Shown in pieces: positions 36,686 through 47,991 of a DNA stretch of 64,000 nt (positions are counted from its first letter, which is position 1; each line of letters opens with the position of its first letter). A program made the position numbers and the translations under genes. Source of the stretch: Nymphaea colorata (Eukaryota; Streptophyta; Magnoliopsida; Nymphaeales; Nymphaeaceae); NCBI RefSeq assembly GCF_008831285.2, contig NC_045139.1, positions 30,909,706 through 30,973,705 on the forward strand, in the 5' to 3' direction. Under the pieces are notes generated by a model, which was given only the letters and a program-made list of their open reading frames with translations, was not told where the DNA came from and did no database searches.

Positions 36686-36913
36686 CAGGGTGGGCATCGG
36701 GCCGGCCCATTAAAATTAAAAAATATTTTTTTAATTATAAAATATTTTTAAAATATAAAATATATTTATTAATAATAAATATATACTATTAAAACAAAAA
36801 AAATTAAAAAAATAAGTTTTTAATTTAAATGGGCTTAACGGGCCGGGCCGGCCTATTGGGCCGGGCCAGGTTTTTCCTGGCCTAGGCTCAGGCCCAGCCC
36901 GACGCCCAGGCCT
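36686..36913. mobile_element. Short inverted-repeat element rich in GGCC
   Basis: Starts CAGGGTGGGCATCGGGCC and ends with a GGGC-rich inverted counterpart (GCCCGACGCCCAGGCCTA), with an AT-rich middle. The paralogous place near 60,610 lacks it. No clear target duplication is visible and the surrounding alignment is poor, so this is a tentative hAT-like MITE. Confidence 0.45.
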
Positions 36914-37692
36914 AATACCAGTCAAAGTCCGTAGGTGAAGTAGTGGAATGGCTCTTTCCTTTTCCATTTTATCGTTTAATATAATATGCCCACGGGCAAA
37001 ACCAAGGTAGGGCCCACATGGGCCTTGGCCCAACTTAAAAAAAATTATAAAAAAATTACATATATATTTAAAAAATACTTGTTTTATATAAAAAATTTTA
37101 AAAATGATATTTAGAGCCTAATCAAAATTTAAAAACTTTAATTCGGCCCACCTCATAAAAAGTTTCTATCTCTTCCCCTGACTCTCAATGGCACATGGCC
37201 ATCAACCTCTTTTCTATATCGTTTCAATTTCAACTGTCTAGAAGAGGCCAATGCAACCCTTGAAATGTGAGGGGAAAAAAAGGACAGGGGGAGTGTTGTG
37301 TCCTCGTACATTCTTCTTGGAAGGAGCTTCATCAATTTCTCTTCCCAGCCCTAAAAGTGACACAAACTGGCACAAAAGAAGTACAATCGAAAAAAAAAAG
37401 GGTATATTACGATATTCCTTTGCAGACCGCTCATGTTCACATCTTTTAAAAGTTATGTATGGACAGAAAAGATTTATATTATCTACAAGATTTTTGTTTG
37501 GATATACATGAACAAAAAAGATTAATTTGGTTGGGGAAAATCCAAATTTAAAATATCAATGAAAGGAAGATGCATCATGAGAGGTTAAAATGTCACACAT
37601 GAAATCAAAATAGTCTTGCATCAGTTATGGGAGGATATGCAGGCCTCATCAGAGCAACAAAAAAAGAAAATTGTTTCACCTTCATTTTTAAG

Positions 37693-37700
37693 TATAAATA
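37693..37700 (+). promoter_or_regulatory. TATA box of C4
   Basis: TATAAATA in AAGTATAAATAGGTGCTCA, only 47 bp before the C4 start codon chosen here. ATGs at 37,708 and 37,720 are in frame but lie at or before the expected transcription start, so 37,747 (ACCATGG) is preferred. The upstream ACGTCA motif of class A reads ATGTCA here. Confidence 0.65.
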
Positions 37701-37746
37701 GGTGCTCATGGTGAAGGCCATGACAAGCATAGAAGATTGTTTAACC

Positions 37747-38549
37747 ATGGCTTTATTTGATGTTTCAGTGTTTATGAATCATTTGATCCCAAAGCTTCAG
37801 AAGACAGAGAGGCCCTATGACCCGCAGGTTAAAGAGGATGATATCTACACTTTTGATCATAAAACCCTAGAAAGTATAGGCTCTCTCTCTCTCTCACACA
37901 CACAAACACACACACACACATTTGAAAGCTTTTAACTTCAATATGGCATAGTTTTATGTATTTTTTTCCATCAAAGTAGTTGAATTAAGAGTTTCTTTAT
38001 TGGACCAAATTCAAGACCTGCCAAAGGTTCCTCTGGTTTGATTTTGTAACTTATTAAAATTCAAACAACTTGTTGTCATATCAGAAAGGCAGAACTAAGA
38101 TTTGTTTTTCTTCTTGGGGATCCAAACTATGTTTGCAAAATTTTATAGTTGTTTCGAAAATCTCTGGTAAACACAACTAAGGTCAATGCACAACTATAAG
38201 CCGAGCGAAAGGAAAACAAGTGTGCTTATGAAAAGTGAAGAGCTAATGTCATTCAAAGTTACAAGTGCTGATCAGACTCACTCTATAGACTATGTGACAA
38301 GAAGGGAACTAATATTGATGGATAATTTTCATTGATCTTAATTATTCACTTATTCACAAAATGATATGAACATTTTTTTGAAAGAAGAATGGCATACAAT
38401 TCCAATTGTCCATTAAAACCTTGATGTCCTGAAACAGCCAAGTGGTCGGAAGAATGTCATTCTGTTCCACTTTTGGTCAGCAGCTTGAACGATTTGTCTG
38501 ACCTAAATCAGTCACCTTTAGTATCATCAATAAAAATGAAATTCATATG

Positions 38550-38605
<56 letters not shown>

Positions 38606-39737
38606 AGGACATAGATTTGGAATAATGTCATCTAAGATTTTGTCACTAACATTGTTTTGTGTTTTTTTTTTTTTTGGCCATTGGTTGCAGGGTATGTTAA
38701 CATGCGATCGCCTTCTTTCTACATTACAAAGAAGACCGAAAACCGGACAAGCTGGAACGGCTATTGGGTGTTATGTGGTGGAGATGAAAAAGTGTTGTCC
38801 GAAAAAAATGAAGTAATTGGAACAAAGACAAAGTTCCAATACTTCATCGGGTATCAGTCAAATGCCCCAAGTTCAATTGCCACTGGTTGGTTCCTCAACG
38901 AATTTCGCCTTGACAAAGATTTTGGAGCTAAACATAACATACCAAAAGAATCAGTAAGCACTAAAAACTCATCCATGTTTGCTGCATATATTTTGTGTGT
39001 GGGTGTGCGTGCACGTATTTCCTACGTGCATTTACATAAAATGTCACATAAAGTCATAAAAGATTGTATTTGCATGTCATGCTTCCACATTGCATGCATG
39101 CACTTGGTTGCATCTCCATTACAAACTTTTTGAAAATTTAAGTTTGAACTCATTATAGCATATGATTTGATTGAAACAATGAGCAACTAAGACTTTGTGT
39201 AAGCACGATTGATCTAGGTTTTGGCCAATTAACATATGTTTTCATGAAGATTGGAACCACTTTTATAGTGTCTATTTAAGATCCTGTAAATTTGCATGTA
39301 AATCACAGGTAGAATAAGAAGGGGCATTTGATTGGCTTTCACCTAAGCTGATCTAAGATCCTCAGGAATTATATCAAAGGACTCTCCCTCTAAGACCGTT
39401 TCTCAATGCAAAAAACAAAATCCAGATTTCAAAAAAATTGTTTTTATGTATGACTTGAAACCCTTAGTTTGATGAACTATAAATGTGCTATAAAATTATT
39501 GCTATATCAATGAAATCTTATCAAATAAAGCCAACAAATCTAAAATCTAAACTAGTTAAACTCCTCCCAAATTAAACTATGAATCAAATATCTTTTCCCC
39601 TTAGAATTATTGTTGTTTTTCCTTTGTTAAATCTTGTTGAGTGATGTTACTTGGAATTGTGCAACGAACAGGTGGAGGAGTATGTAATCTGCAAGGTAGA
39701 ATTTGAGGGCAAGTGGGCCAGCTCTACTTCGTCATGA
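37747..39737 (+). CDS. Mini NAC-domain-like protein C4, 3 exons, 151 aa
   Basis: Exon 1 37,747-37,873, exon 2 38,691-38,953, exon 3 39,672-39,737. Landmarks are NHLIPKLQKTERPYDPQVKE (11-30), DIYTFDHKTLE (32-42), PSFYITKKTENRTSWNGYWV (50-69), LCGGDEKVL, IGTKTKFQYFIG, ATGWFLNEFRLDKDFG and EEYVICKVEFEGKW. Of the three classes this one looks most like a standard NAC domain, for example FLNEFRL versus the usual MHEYRL. The stop TGA (39,735-39,737) lies within a 3-bp net insertion relative to C8, whose frame runs about ten residues further. Intron 1 contains a long (TA)n array. Splice sites are consensus. Function as a DNA-binding factor is doubtful because the WKATG core is WVLCG. Confidence 0.74.
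37880..37920 (+). repeat. (CT)n(CA)n run at the intron 1 donor of C4
   Basis: The donor GTATAGG (from 37,874) is followed by CT repeats and then CA repeats. It corresponds to the pure CT run of classes A and B. Confidence 0.85.
38552..38601. repeat. (TA)n microsatellite in intron 1 of C4
   Basis: About 25 perfect TA repeats, some 90 bp before the exon 2 acceptor. Confidence 0.95.
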
Positions 39738-40361
39738 GCGTCTCCAATTCGGTTGTGCCAACAAACTTCGTGATGGAAATAAAAGAAGCAAGTTATATGA
39801 AGAATGGTTGCTCGCTAGCTCCCTTCCATTTTATCTCCATGTGTTTCAAGTGCGGATGGATTTACCAGCTTTAGAATTTGTGGCTGCAGCATCGTAGATT
39901 AATTGCAATGGATGTGTTCAACTTAAATAATGTAACTCTTGATGTGATAAAGCCTGTTCTCGTTTTGTTGATTCTTTGATATTTGTGTGTGTGTTGGAGA
40001 AAATATAATCTTTTGATGAATAGTAATAGGACTTACCTTTTGTTGGTGGTTCTCTCGTTCAATAAATATGATGAATATATATATATATAGTGGTCAACAA
40101 ACATCAGGTTGGACCATCCATCCGAAATGGGACAGAAAAGGATCACATTGAACTTTTTTTTTTTTCAAGAACCAGTTTTATGGTTTTCAAATATACAAAA
40201 TAAGATGAGCCAACAAAAGTTAAGTCCTGTTACTATTCAACATATTTATTGAGCGAGAGAACCACCAACAAAAGGTAACATTATTCTTTTACACGATCCA
40301 AATCAGCCACTTTTTTTGTCGGTGAAAAATTTGAAGCGAAAACAGCGTGGGTGCGTAACGG

Positions 40362-40833
40362 TAGGGGTGAACAACGAGTCGAGCTACTCGAACTCAACTT
40401 GTTAAAGCTCAGCTCGTGAATGATTTCGAGCCGAGTCATTTGCTTAACAAGTTGAGCTTGAGTTCATGAGTCGACTGGTTAAAATAACAGAGTTGACTTC
40501 GAACTCAACTCATAACTGCTGAGTCGAAATTGAGCCTTAATCAAGTTTTGTCTAGCCTTAATCAAATTGATATATTCAAACGAGTTTACTAATTTCTCGA
40601 GCCTTAATCGAGTCGAGCTTAAGTTCAACACATAACGACTAATATCAATTCTATTCAAAAGAGTTTGTTGAGCCATAATCGAGTCGAGATCGAGCTCGAC
40701 ACGTAACTGCCAAGTCGAGCTTGAACTGCTTCCATCGAGCTATTCTCGAGCCAAGTCGAACTCAGAGCTTTATTAGTTGAGCCGAATTCGAGGTTGACTG
40801 AACTAAGGGCTGGACGGCTCGTGTTCACCCCTA
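40362..40833. mobile_element. hAT-type element with perfect 8-bp target duplication
   Basis: A 472-bp element starts TAGGGGTGAACA and ends TGTTCACCCCTA, flanked by CGTAACGG at 40,354-40,361 and 40,834-40,841. The inside is dense in GAGTCGAGCT and AACTCAACTTG-like words. No transposase frame is present, so it is non-autonomous. The same insertion is present at 62,355-62,817. Confidence 0.88.
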
Positions 40834-41119
40834 CGTAACGGTGGTAAATTTCTTGGACGCTTTATATTGGTCTTCTAGAAAAGACAGCTTCAGACTCCCG
40901 AGATAACCATCCCGCTGTCTCATTCTTGTTAACACATGCACGTAAGTGTTTCAACGAACATTAACAAACCCATGACTGTTGTATATTTAGTGCTCATGAC
41001 AATGGAATTGATGACCTGCTCGACTAAGTATGCTATATCATTTGTTGCTATTTGACAACGACTAAACTTTTTTTTTTTCAAAAAATGTTTACTAAATTAA
41101 AATTTTTAAAAAAAAATTA

Positions 41120-41940
41120 ACTAGTAAGCTTTCATTTCTCAAAACCTGGCATCATAATCATAAAAAACAAAAGCACAGTGGAAGTTGTTGTAGAAATTAT
41201 TTCTAAGAGCACGATCTTTTTCTGTTTGGCATGCAGGACGACAAATCGGACCTTGCAAAATCCCTTGGAATTTGAAAAATCTTATAACCGTCTCCATCAA
41301 ACACGGTACGCAGACTGCACATAATTAAGAATGTGCTTAATTCGTGAAATTGATCATTTACATCACCAACATAATATTAGGGAACTTTAACGATGCACTT
41401 GAAAGGTGGGATGACCTAAAACATGAGCGCCTGCGAAATATTGTGATCATCCCACCTTTCAAGTGCATTGTTAAAGTTCCCTAATATTATGTTGGTGATG
41501 TAAATCAGGGGCGGAGGGAGGGGGGCTCGCCTAGGCCATGGCCAACCCCGGCCAATGAAAAAACATTTACATTGAAAAAAATAAAAAATTTTAATTGCAC
41601 CATGTATTTTTTATGTGAATTCAGTTTGGTCTTACTCTGATCTAGAGGTTGGACTGTCGGCCCGCTCCTGAAGAAATTCTTAGCTCGGCCCCTGATGTAA
41701 ATGATCAATTTAACCAATTAAGCTGATTCTTGATGATGTGTCGTCTAGGTATCGTGGTTAGTGGAAACAGTAATAAGATTTTTGAATTCCAAGCGATTTT
41801 GCAAGGTGCGATTTGTCGTTCTGCATGCCAAACAGAAAAAGATCGTGCTCTTCTACAAAAACTTCCACTATGCTTTTGCTTTTTATGATTATGATGCCAG
41901 GTTTTGAGAAATGAAAGCTTACTAGTTAATTTTTTTATGA
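41120..41940. repeat. Long inverted repeat (palindrome), block 1, interrupted
   Basis: The left arm (about 41,120-41,412) and the right arm (about 41,447-41,505 and 41,703-41,940) are inverted copies that meet at a short spacer around 41,430. The right arm is split by the 189-bp MITE at 41,506-41,694. The arms include GGCATGCAGGACGACAAATC and its complement. The arms in block 2 match each other better than these do. Confidence 0.85.
41506..41694. mobile_element. hAT-type MITE with empty site in the paralogous block
   Basis: A 189-bp insertion starts CAGGGGCGGAG and ends CTCGGCCCCTG, flanked by ATGTAAAT at 41,498-41,505 and 41,695-41,702. At the paralogous position (about 63,374-63,381) a single ATGTAAAT is followed directly by GATCAATT, so the pre-insertion site is preserved. 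Transposition therefore happened after the block duplication. Confidence 0.93.
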
Positions 41941-41946
41941 CCTGAA

Positions 41947-42144
41947 TATATATATATATATATATATATACACTGGACAGTCCATGCTTACTTTATGCAT
42001 GGTAAATGGTGAATAAAGTGCAATTATAACTAACTTTTGTATTTCTTGTTTGCGTACCCAGGTGGAGGTTAATGACTAACAAGTTAAGATATACGAAAGT
42101 GGCAGTTCTAATTGCACTTTATTCACCGTATTCCATGCATTGAT

Positions 42145-42208
<64 letters not shown>
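41947..42208. mobile_element. Hairpin-forming short element between (TA)n arrays, block 1
   Basis: Two TA arrays (41,947-41,971 and 42,142-42,208) enclose about 170 bp whose ends are inverted copies of GGTGAATAAAGTGCAATTA (arms near 42,010-42,035 and 42,107-42,137). The same unit recurs at 63,655-63,960. It resembles short foldback elements that sit inside TA microsatellites. Confidence 0.6.
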
Positions 42209-42211
<3 letters not shown>

Positions 42212-42423
42212 TGTGTGTGTTAATCAAAACCTCAAATTGCGTCAAGAATTTAGGTCGCTAGAAACCTTCGTTGCAGAGGGTCTCGGGCTTCCTAAAACCT
42301 TGACTCCGAGGGTTTTAGTGGCCGGAAATATTCTACACAAATGGAGGGTTTCCACCGCAATTCTTGATTGTACTCTTTTTTCTATTTTTAAACATCGGAA
42401 AATAGGGCTACATCTGCAAGGCA

Positions 42424-42651
42424 ATGCTTGTATTTTGTTGCTTTTCTTTTCAAAATTTTATGGCCGGAAAGAAGGTGCCGGCCGGACTTGCCAGAGCCAT
42501 TGCAGAGGGTCTGATAGATGTCCTCCAGCGACGGACGTCACCGACCAGCGCAGCAACAGCAAGCGGAGTGCTCCGATGTGCCTCGGATTGGCCTTCTGCA
42601 ACGTTCACATTTTTGCTTCCGGAATCGTCATCCCGCCCCAGCATTTGCTGA
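42424..42651 (+). other. GC-richer island with small open frames, unknown
   Basis: About 42,240-42,720 is clearly more GC-rich than its surroundings. The plus strand frame MAGKKVPAGLARAIAEGLID followed by VLQRRTSPTSAATASG is open to 42,651. The minus strand is open as well (42,450-42,716). No family is recognised. It might be a small exon, perhaps with an organelle-targeting-like basic/Ser composition, or a gene relic. The start of its paralogue is visible at 63,975-64,000. Confidence 0.3.
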
Positions 42652-42729
42652 AGAGGAACTGATATTAACAATTTGAATTTCTTTCCCTGGGCGACAGTGG
42701 ATTTCCACAGGAGCAAACACGCCCAGGAG

Positions 42730-44474
42730 GCCTCGGTTGTCTTGGTCTCTTTTCTTCTTGATTCACCGCAAATAAGCCTTCACCTTGTAAGCTGTAACAA
42801 GTCTGGTTTTACACCAAACGAACCCAAACAGCCACTGTATATGACCACAAATATCTGTTCACACTCGTCATTCAATTAGCAGTAAAATTAAAAGAAAAAA
42901 AGTTCATAGCTAATTGATTTTAAATATTGTCCAAAAATAAAAAAATTAATATGACCAAGATCTGTTGATCTTTTATCAAAATGATCATCCCATCAGCACC
43001 ATTATTGACGGCATTGCTATATGTTTGAATCCCAAGCCACAACATCACTTTTTAGAAATAACTAAAAAAGTGTTTATATTCTTGTTTTTATTGAAATAAA
43101 AGGTTGGGGTCTATTGTACATGAACTGTTTGCAGAGGAGTAGCACTCATCAGAATCAAACTGACTACCTATCATTCCAAGATATGGTATGCTCCTTGCGC
43201 AGTTCTTTGTGTTGTGGAGTAAAAAACTATTTAATTTCATTTTATATTTATAATTTTTAATCTGGACATCATATTTGTTCATCCTTTTAATCACACGCAC
43301 CCATGCTCCTGATTGATTTGAAGAAAAAAAAAAGTGAAGGATTTGAAAATCCTGGGGTGGTTCCATTGTATCATTCATTATGAAATATAATAATAATTGT
43401 CTTTCCACCTTTTAAGGTGAAACCAACAGACCATGTATGGGCACAACTAAGCATGAAATCAAACAGCTGGTTCTCTTCATGGCGAAGGGCCTTTGTGTAT
43501 CATTTCGTTCGTTGTTTCGTCTACCACAAAGAAGTCTTCATCTTATAACTTGATTAGCTCAAGGGATTCTGCACAAAACAAAACCAAAATGCGAAAAAAA
43601 GCGTTAAATACCCAAAAAAAAAAATCCAATGCCTGCTGTATATGAAAGCCCACTGCCATTGTATCAGAAGCCTTTACTCATGATATCGGTCCGTTACCAA
43701 AATAGTATAGGCGCTTTGATGTTTAGCATTTACGTAGACACTGTTTGTTAATGAGAACAATAACGACCGCTCTATGAATTTACCCCAATTTGAGCATACT
43801 TATAAAATATTATGCCTATTAAGTTACTATCTGTCAATATCATATCAGTTCACACTAACGGTTTAAATATAAAAGAAAATGTTTACAAACTGATTTTAAA
43901 TATCCAAGTAAAAAATAATTTGGCCGATACGTGTTGATGTCTTATTAACAAATAATATAGCTAGTTCAACATTCGGACCTACAGTACCACACGCGCGACT
44001 CGTGTGCCTTAAGGAATGTTGATTGTAACACCCTAAAAATTTAGTCTCGTATTAAAGATTGTGAGGATCTTCAAGGGTTTATGAAAATGGTTATTAAATA
44101 GATTGTTGTCTCTCGTATTAAGAAGCTTATTTTACTTTTTTTGCATTGAAAAAAACATCATAAGATTAGAGGAGGGAGTGTAAGTCCACGGTTCTCCAAT
44201 AAAGATGATGTCAAATCAGATGCTATCAAACGCCCCCTTAAAGCTAGTTGGTGAGTTTAAGCATGCACCTTGGAGGAACTAGAAACCTATGACCAACGCA
44301 CGAACGATGTACATAAATGAATGGCTGTATAATATTGAAATATAAATAGGTAGCTTATGCCAGAGTGTTTTATGAATCTGCTATAAATATTGGGACAAAT
44401 TTATGGAACATTTGTTCAAGTAATCAATGAATATGTCCGAATATTTAGAGAAACAAAAACAAGTAGATAATCAC
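42730..44474. other. Intergenic region 3' of the lipid-transfer gene
   Basis: AT-rich DNA with poly-A/T tracts and no recognised gene. The 106-aa minus-strand frame at 43,088-43,408 is AT-rich, resembles no family and is not supported. A weak internal similarity (AAACTGATTTTAAATAT with GTTGATGTCTTAT) links about 42,900-42,980 with 43,880-43,960. Confidence 0.5.
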
Positions 44475-44822
44475 TTACATGTTGCAATTGGTCAATGGGT
44501 CCATGGGAAAACCAAGAGAGACTTGACAGAGAGATGGAAGGGCCGCCACCGCCCTCGGGTTGGGCCTGTACATACTAATCAGGCCTGCCACGCACTTACA
44601 CACGCCCCTCCTCTCCTCAACCTCACTGGCCATGTTTTGCAGACTGGCAAGGGCATTGCAGCAAGGCGAGGCCGGCATCGGCCGAGGGAACCCATGCATA
44701 ACAAAGTGTGAACAATTTGAGACAAGAAAGAGCACCAAGGCACAGTCGACATCCGCGCCGGCCAAGTTCAACCTTAAGATCATGATCAACAATGAGAGCA
44801 CAACCAGTCCTTTTCTATCCAT
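44475..44822 (-). CDS. Non-specific lipid-transfer protein precursor (type 1-like), 115 aa
   Basis: nsLTPs are small secreted proteins that carry lipids in the apoplast and cuticle or act in defence. The precursor starts MDRKGLVVLSLLIMILRLNL, a basic n-region and hydrophobic core typical of a signal peptide, probably cleaved near AGADVD (residues 21-26). The eight-cysteine motif is complete: C27, C37, C54-C55, C75-x-C77, C99, C113. Spacing 9-16-CC-19-1-21-13 matches type 1 nsLTPs except for 16 rather than 13-14 residues before the CC pair. Family-typical words are PASPCCNALASLQ, CKCVAG and ALPSLC. The start at 44,822 is preferred because upstream in-frame codons would precede the signal peptide with a charged extension. 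The stop overlaps a GTAAGT donor-like site (AACATGTAAGTG), and type 1 genes commonly have an intron just before the stop, so a short second exon is possible. It is the only gene of this family in the window. Confidence 0.85.
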   Translation of the reverse strand: MDRKGLVVLSLLIMILRLNLAGADVDCALVLFLVSNCSHFVMHGFPRPMPASPCCNALASLQNMASEVEERRGVCKCVAGLISMYRPNPRAVAALPSLCQVSLGFPMDPLTNCNM

Positions 44823-45780
44823 GAAGCCCAGACAGGCTCGTTTCTGATATGGTGGAGTTGGACTCGAATGCTTTCTTTTCTTTTCAGGGTCTGAAACTTC
44901 ATACATTGGCCTGGTATCTTTAAAGGGCTGGTGGTTAGCTCGGACCGGTTTGTCATGGACGAAGTGTGCTGCAATGTGGATTGAATGAGTTTGGTTTCAG
45001 CTTCGTCGGGTAGTTATGTCACAGAAAATTTGCAAGGCCAATGTGACATTGATGACTAAAATCATTCATGCATGGTGTCGTATTTGGTTTGGATCAAAAC
45101 CAAGCAAACATTTCATTTAATAAAAACATTTGAGGTGATCTCACATGTATGCCATGGTCAGTAAGATTCATCTTGTGCTTGAGGTGCATACACACACATG
45201 CGTGCATGCACACGCACACAGAGAGAAAGGAGATGCCCATGTATACCAAAAAATCATTAACAAAATCCAAATTTCTATGTTGCTGCACACACATGGGTTG
45301 TGAGTGCATTTAAAGATGTCAATATGTCTGATTTAAATTGGATATCCGATAGAACTGTTTCAAACATATAGGATATGAAAACAAATTTGATATTAGATTG
45401 AGAAATCTTGTCGGATTTGGATTTAAGAAATGACATCCGACCGTATTCATATTTAGATCAGATTTAGTGTTAATTAAAGGTCCTATATCTAATACTGTCA
45501 TATTTTGAAAATCGGAAAAAAATTGGTTCAAAATTCGGTTTTGGATTCGGATATATTCATTTGTGTACGAATCTGAATTCAAATATATGAATATCTGAAA
45601 AAAAACATACGGAGTTAAAAGTGTATTTGATTTGAATCCAATCCATTGACATCCCTAAGTACACTAGACTTGAACTTAAGTCGTTTTGGTCTCAATGGAT
45701 GGCTTAGGGCTTGAGGCATCCGAGACAAGTTAGAGCTGATCATCATCCTAGATCCTCCCGCCTGAGTCCTCAGTCTATTA
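44823..45780. other. Upstream region of the nsLTP gene and block junction
   Basis: Holds the presumed minus-strand promoter of the lipid-transfer gene; no clear TATA box was found. A CA-rich stretch (about 45,187-45,222), a hAT-type MITE (45,311-45,657) and unique sequence follow up to about 45,780, where similarity to the A-type intron 1 begins abruptly. Confidence 0.5.
45311..45657. mobile_element. hAT-type MITE with degraded target duplication
   Basis: A 347-bp relative of the element at 17,126-17,531. It starts TAAAGATGTCAA and ends TTGACATCCCTA. Flanks AGTGCATT (45,303-45,310) and AGTACACT (45,658-45,665) match at six of eight bases, as expected for an aged duplication. Confidence 0.75.
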
Positions 45781-47724
45781 AAATTTTCATATTTGTATTA
45801 TCGGTGACCCTAAACTTTTGCATATTTATATATAAATTGCCCTCAAATATATGGCGAGTGCCTCTCGGCAAAATATTTAGCTACGCCAAAACAAGCATAG
45901 GATCTACGAAAGAGGTTACTTGTCTCAGAGTTTTGTAATACCAAACGAGTGACTAAATCACGGCCTAGAGAAAATTTTCTAGTCACAAATAGTCTCAAGA
46001 AAAAATTTTCTTCATATGTATTCACGTGATATTGATTTGGAATAATGCCCTTCTAGGATTTTGCCACTAACATTACTTTCCTTTTTTTTTGGGGGGGCCA
46101 TTTGTTACAGAGAATGTTAACATGAGAACACCTTCTTACTTCCTTTTAAAGAAGACCCAAAAAAGAAGTAACAACGACGCGTATTGGGTATTAAGTGGTG
46201 GAGATGAGAGAGTGCTGTCCGCAAAAAAAGAAGTAATTGGAAGAAAGACAAAGTTCCAATACTTTGTTGGGCAGATGAAAAATGCCCCAAAATCAGTTGC
46301 TACTGGCTGGTTCCTCACTGAATATTGTCTTGACAAAGATTTTGGAGCTAAAAAAAACATACCAAAAAATTCAGTGAGTACTAAAACACATCTATATTTG
46401 CTGCCCATATTAATTGTGTGTGCACACACACGCACACACACATATTAACTAAGTGCATTTACATAAACTGTTATATTAGGTTCATGCCCATGTATGTATA
46501 AAGTTACAAAAAAAAATTGCAAATTTCGATTCTACATGGCATTCTCGTGTTGCATCTTCATTATAATTTTTTTTTCTTAAATTTGAAGGTTGAATTCAAC
46601 ATAAAATAACATATGATTTGATTGAAACAATAACCAACTAAGAGTTCCTCAAAGCAGTCATCGATTTAGATTTTGATCAATTAAGGTAACTTAGTTGTCC
46701 CTACGAGATTGGCCAACGGCTTGGGGTGGGGGCTGGTAGGTTGCCAGTCTTCATTTTGAGTGTCAAGGTCTTCAACCTTCCGTGCTGCAAAAGGAGAGTT
46801 GTCGATATGCAAGTTGAAGCGTAGTGGAAGTAGTACCCTGATACACCAAAAACAAATCCTATACCTTTGGGGGACAAAGAATTGGGTGGGACAAGGGATT
46901 GGGTGGAAGCTTTGGCTCTCTACTTGGCAGCACCCCCTCCCTTGCTGGCCAGAAATTACGGTAACCTATGTTTCCATTAAGACTGAAACCATTCTTATCC
47001 TACCTGTTTAAGACATTGTAAATTGCATGTAAACCACAATAAGAATATAAGGAGGCATTTGATTGTCTTTCATCTATTCTGATCTAAGATTTTTAAGAAT
47101 TGTATCAATAGAGTCCTTTTCTCAATTCAAAACTCCAAATGAAGATTTCAAATATGGTTTTACAATCTGACCTAAAATCCTTGGTTTGATGATCTATGAA
47201 TTTGGTGTAGAATTAGTGCTATATGAACAAAATCTTGTCAAATAACCCAAAAATCTAAAGCAGTCCCTTATAAAAATATTATAAAGTGATAAGCCAACTG
47301 GTATTTGGTGTAGCCTGCTCAGATATTAATGCTACTTCTGGAAAAGAGATTTAGCATACTTTAACTGTTTAATGTAATTTTTTACGTCGTTAATGTAGCT
47401 TTTATGAGAAGTGGCCCATACAATTCCCCAAAATTCATTTGTTTACATACTAGTTGACTGCAACTATTAAATTATTTTATATTGGTTAATGACAATCAGC
47501 CACTTATTAATACCTTAGCCAAAAATTTCTAGCTACGCACTCAAGTAGTAGTTTGCCAATTTATCTGGAAAAGAATAGTAGAATGCAGCAAAAAATGTTT
47601 TTTTCCTTTTGGTTGAACTTTGTTGAAGTAATGTTACTTGGAATTGCTCAATGAACAGGAAGAGGACATCATCTGCAAAGTACAGTTTGTGGGCAGTTGG
47701 GGGGAGAGTTCTTCAGCATCCTAA
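45780..47724 (+). pseudogene. A5: 5'-truncated A-type mini NAC gene
   Basis: Similarity to A1, A2 and A6 begins inside intron 1 (about 45,780); promoter and exon 1 are absent. Exon 2 (46,111-46,373) is open and reads RTPSYFLLKKTQKRSNNDAY, with the conserved GYW changed to AYW and VLCGG to VLSGG. Exon 3 (47,659-47,724) is open and ends at the same TAA as the other A copies. About 20 bp of the 3' UTR-like GATGGAAGTAAAAGAAGCAA block are deleted downstream. Without a start exon it is most likely a pseudogene, unless a new 5' exon has been recruited. Confidence 0.75.
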
Positions 47725-47954
47725 ATTGCATCGGGCCAACAAGTTTCATTATGACCGAGTCAGAGCAGAAGAATGGGTTCTCGCTAGTTCCCTCCCATTT
47801 ATAACCATGTAGTCAAAACACTGTTGAATTTACCAGTTCTAGAATTTGTGGTTGTAGCTTGTAGAAGGGAGAAGACTTAGTTTTATTAAAATGGATGTAC
47901 GGACTTCTTCATCAGATAAAAGACTGGTTCTGAATCTTTGATGTGCGAGTGTGT

Positions 47955-47991
47955 GTTTCTCTCTCTCTCTCTTTATATATATATATATATA
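47955..47991. repeat. (CT)n(TA)n compound microsatellite 3' of A5
   Basis: The shortest version of the compound array found after each A copy. Confidence 0.9.

Larger units (their letters stand above)
32900..37145. repeat. Spacer of the A-B-C block, copy 1 (paralogous to 57,180-61,025)
   Basis: From TTGGATGCATGATTGAGTTG near 32,903 the sequence aligns collinearly with 57,181 onward. Shared landmarks include the GGGATCTGACCTACCCAT stretch, the exon-like island near 34,680, the CGAAAACCCTAATCTTACC box near 35,150, and the GTCTGAGTGGGCAACTGCCC stretch near 36,070. Apart from the putative minus-strand locus at 34,584-35,469 no gene is recognised here. A GGCC-rich element (36,686-36,913) is present only in this copy. 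Confidence 0.8.
40085..41948. mobile_element. Palindrome-bearing element, block 1 copy
   Basis: The left end ATAGTGGTCAACAAACATCA follows a short (TA)n. The right end is decayed to TTATGACCTG next to another (TA)n. It is the paralogue of 62,081-63,660, where both ends are intact. Nested inside are a hAT element (40,362-40,833) and a ~300-bp-arm inverted repeat (about 41,120-41,940), itself interrupted by a MITE at 41,506-41,694. The superfamily is uncertain. Confidence 0.6.

Noticed and set aside
37708-37746. In-frame upstream ATGs for C4
   Set aside because: They lie only 15-27 bp after the TATA box start, at or before the expected transcription start; the conserved ACCATGG at 37,747 aligns with all other copies.
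43088-43408. 106-aa minus-strand frame
   Set aside because: AT-rich, low-complexity-like composition, no motif and no paralogue to test conservation.
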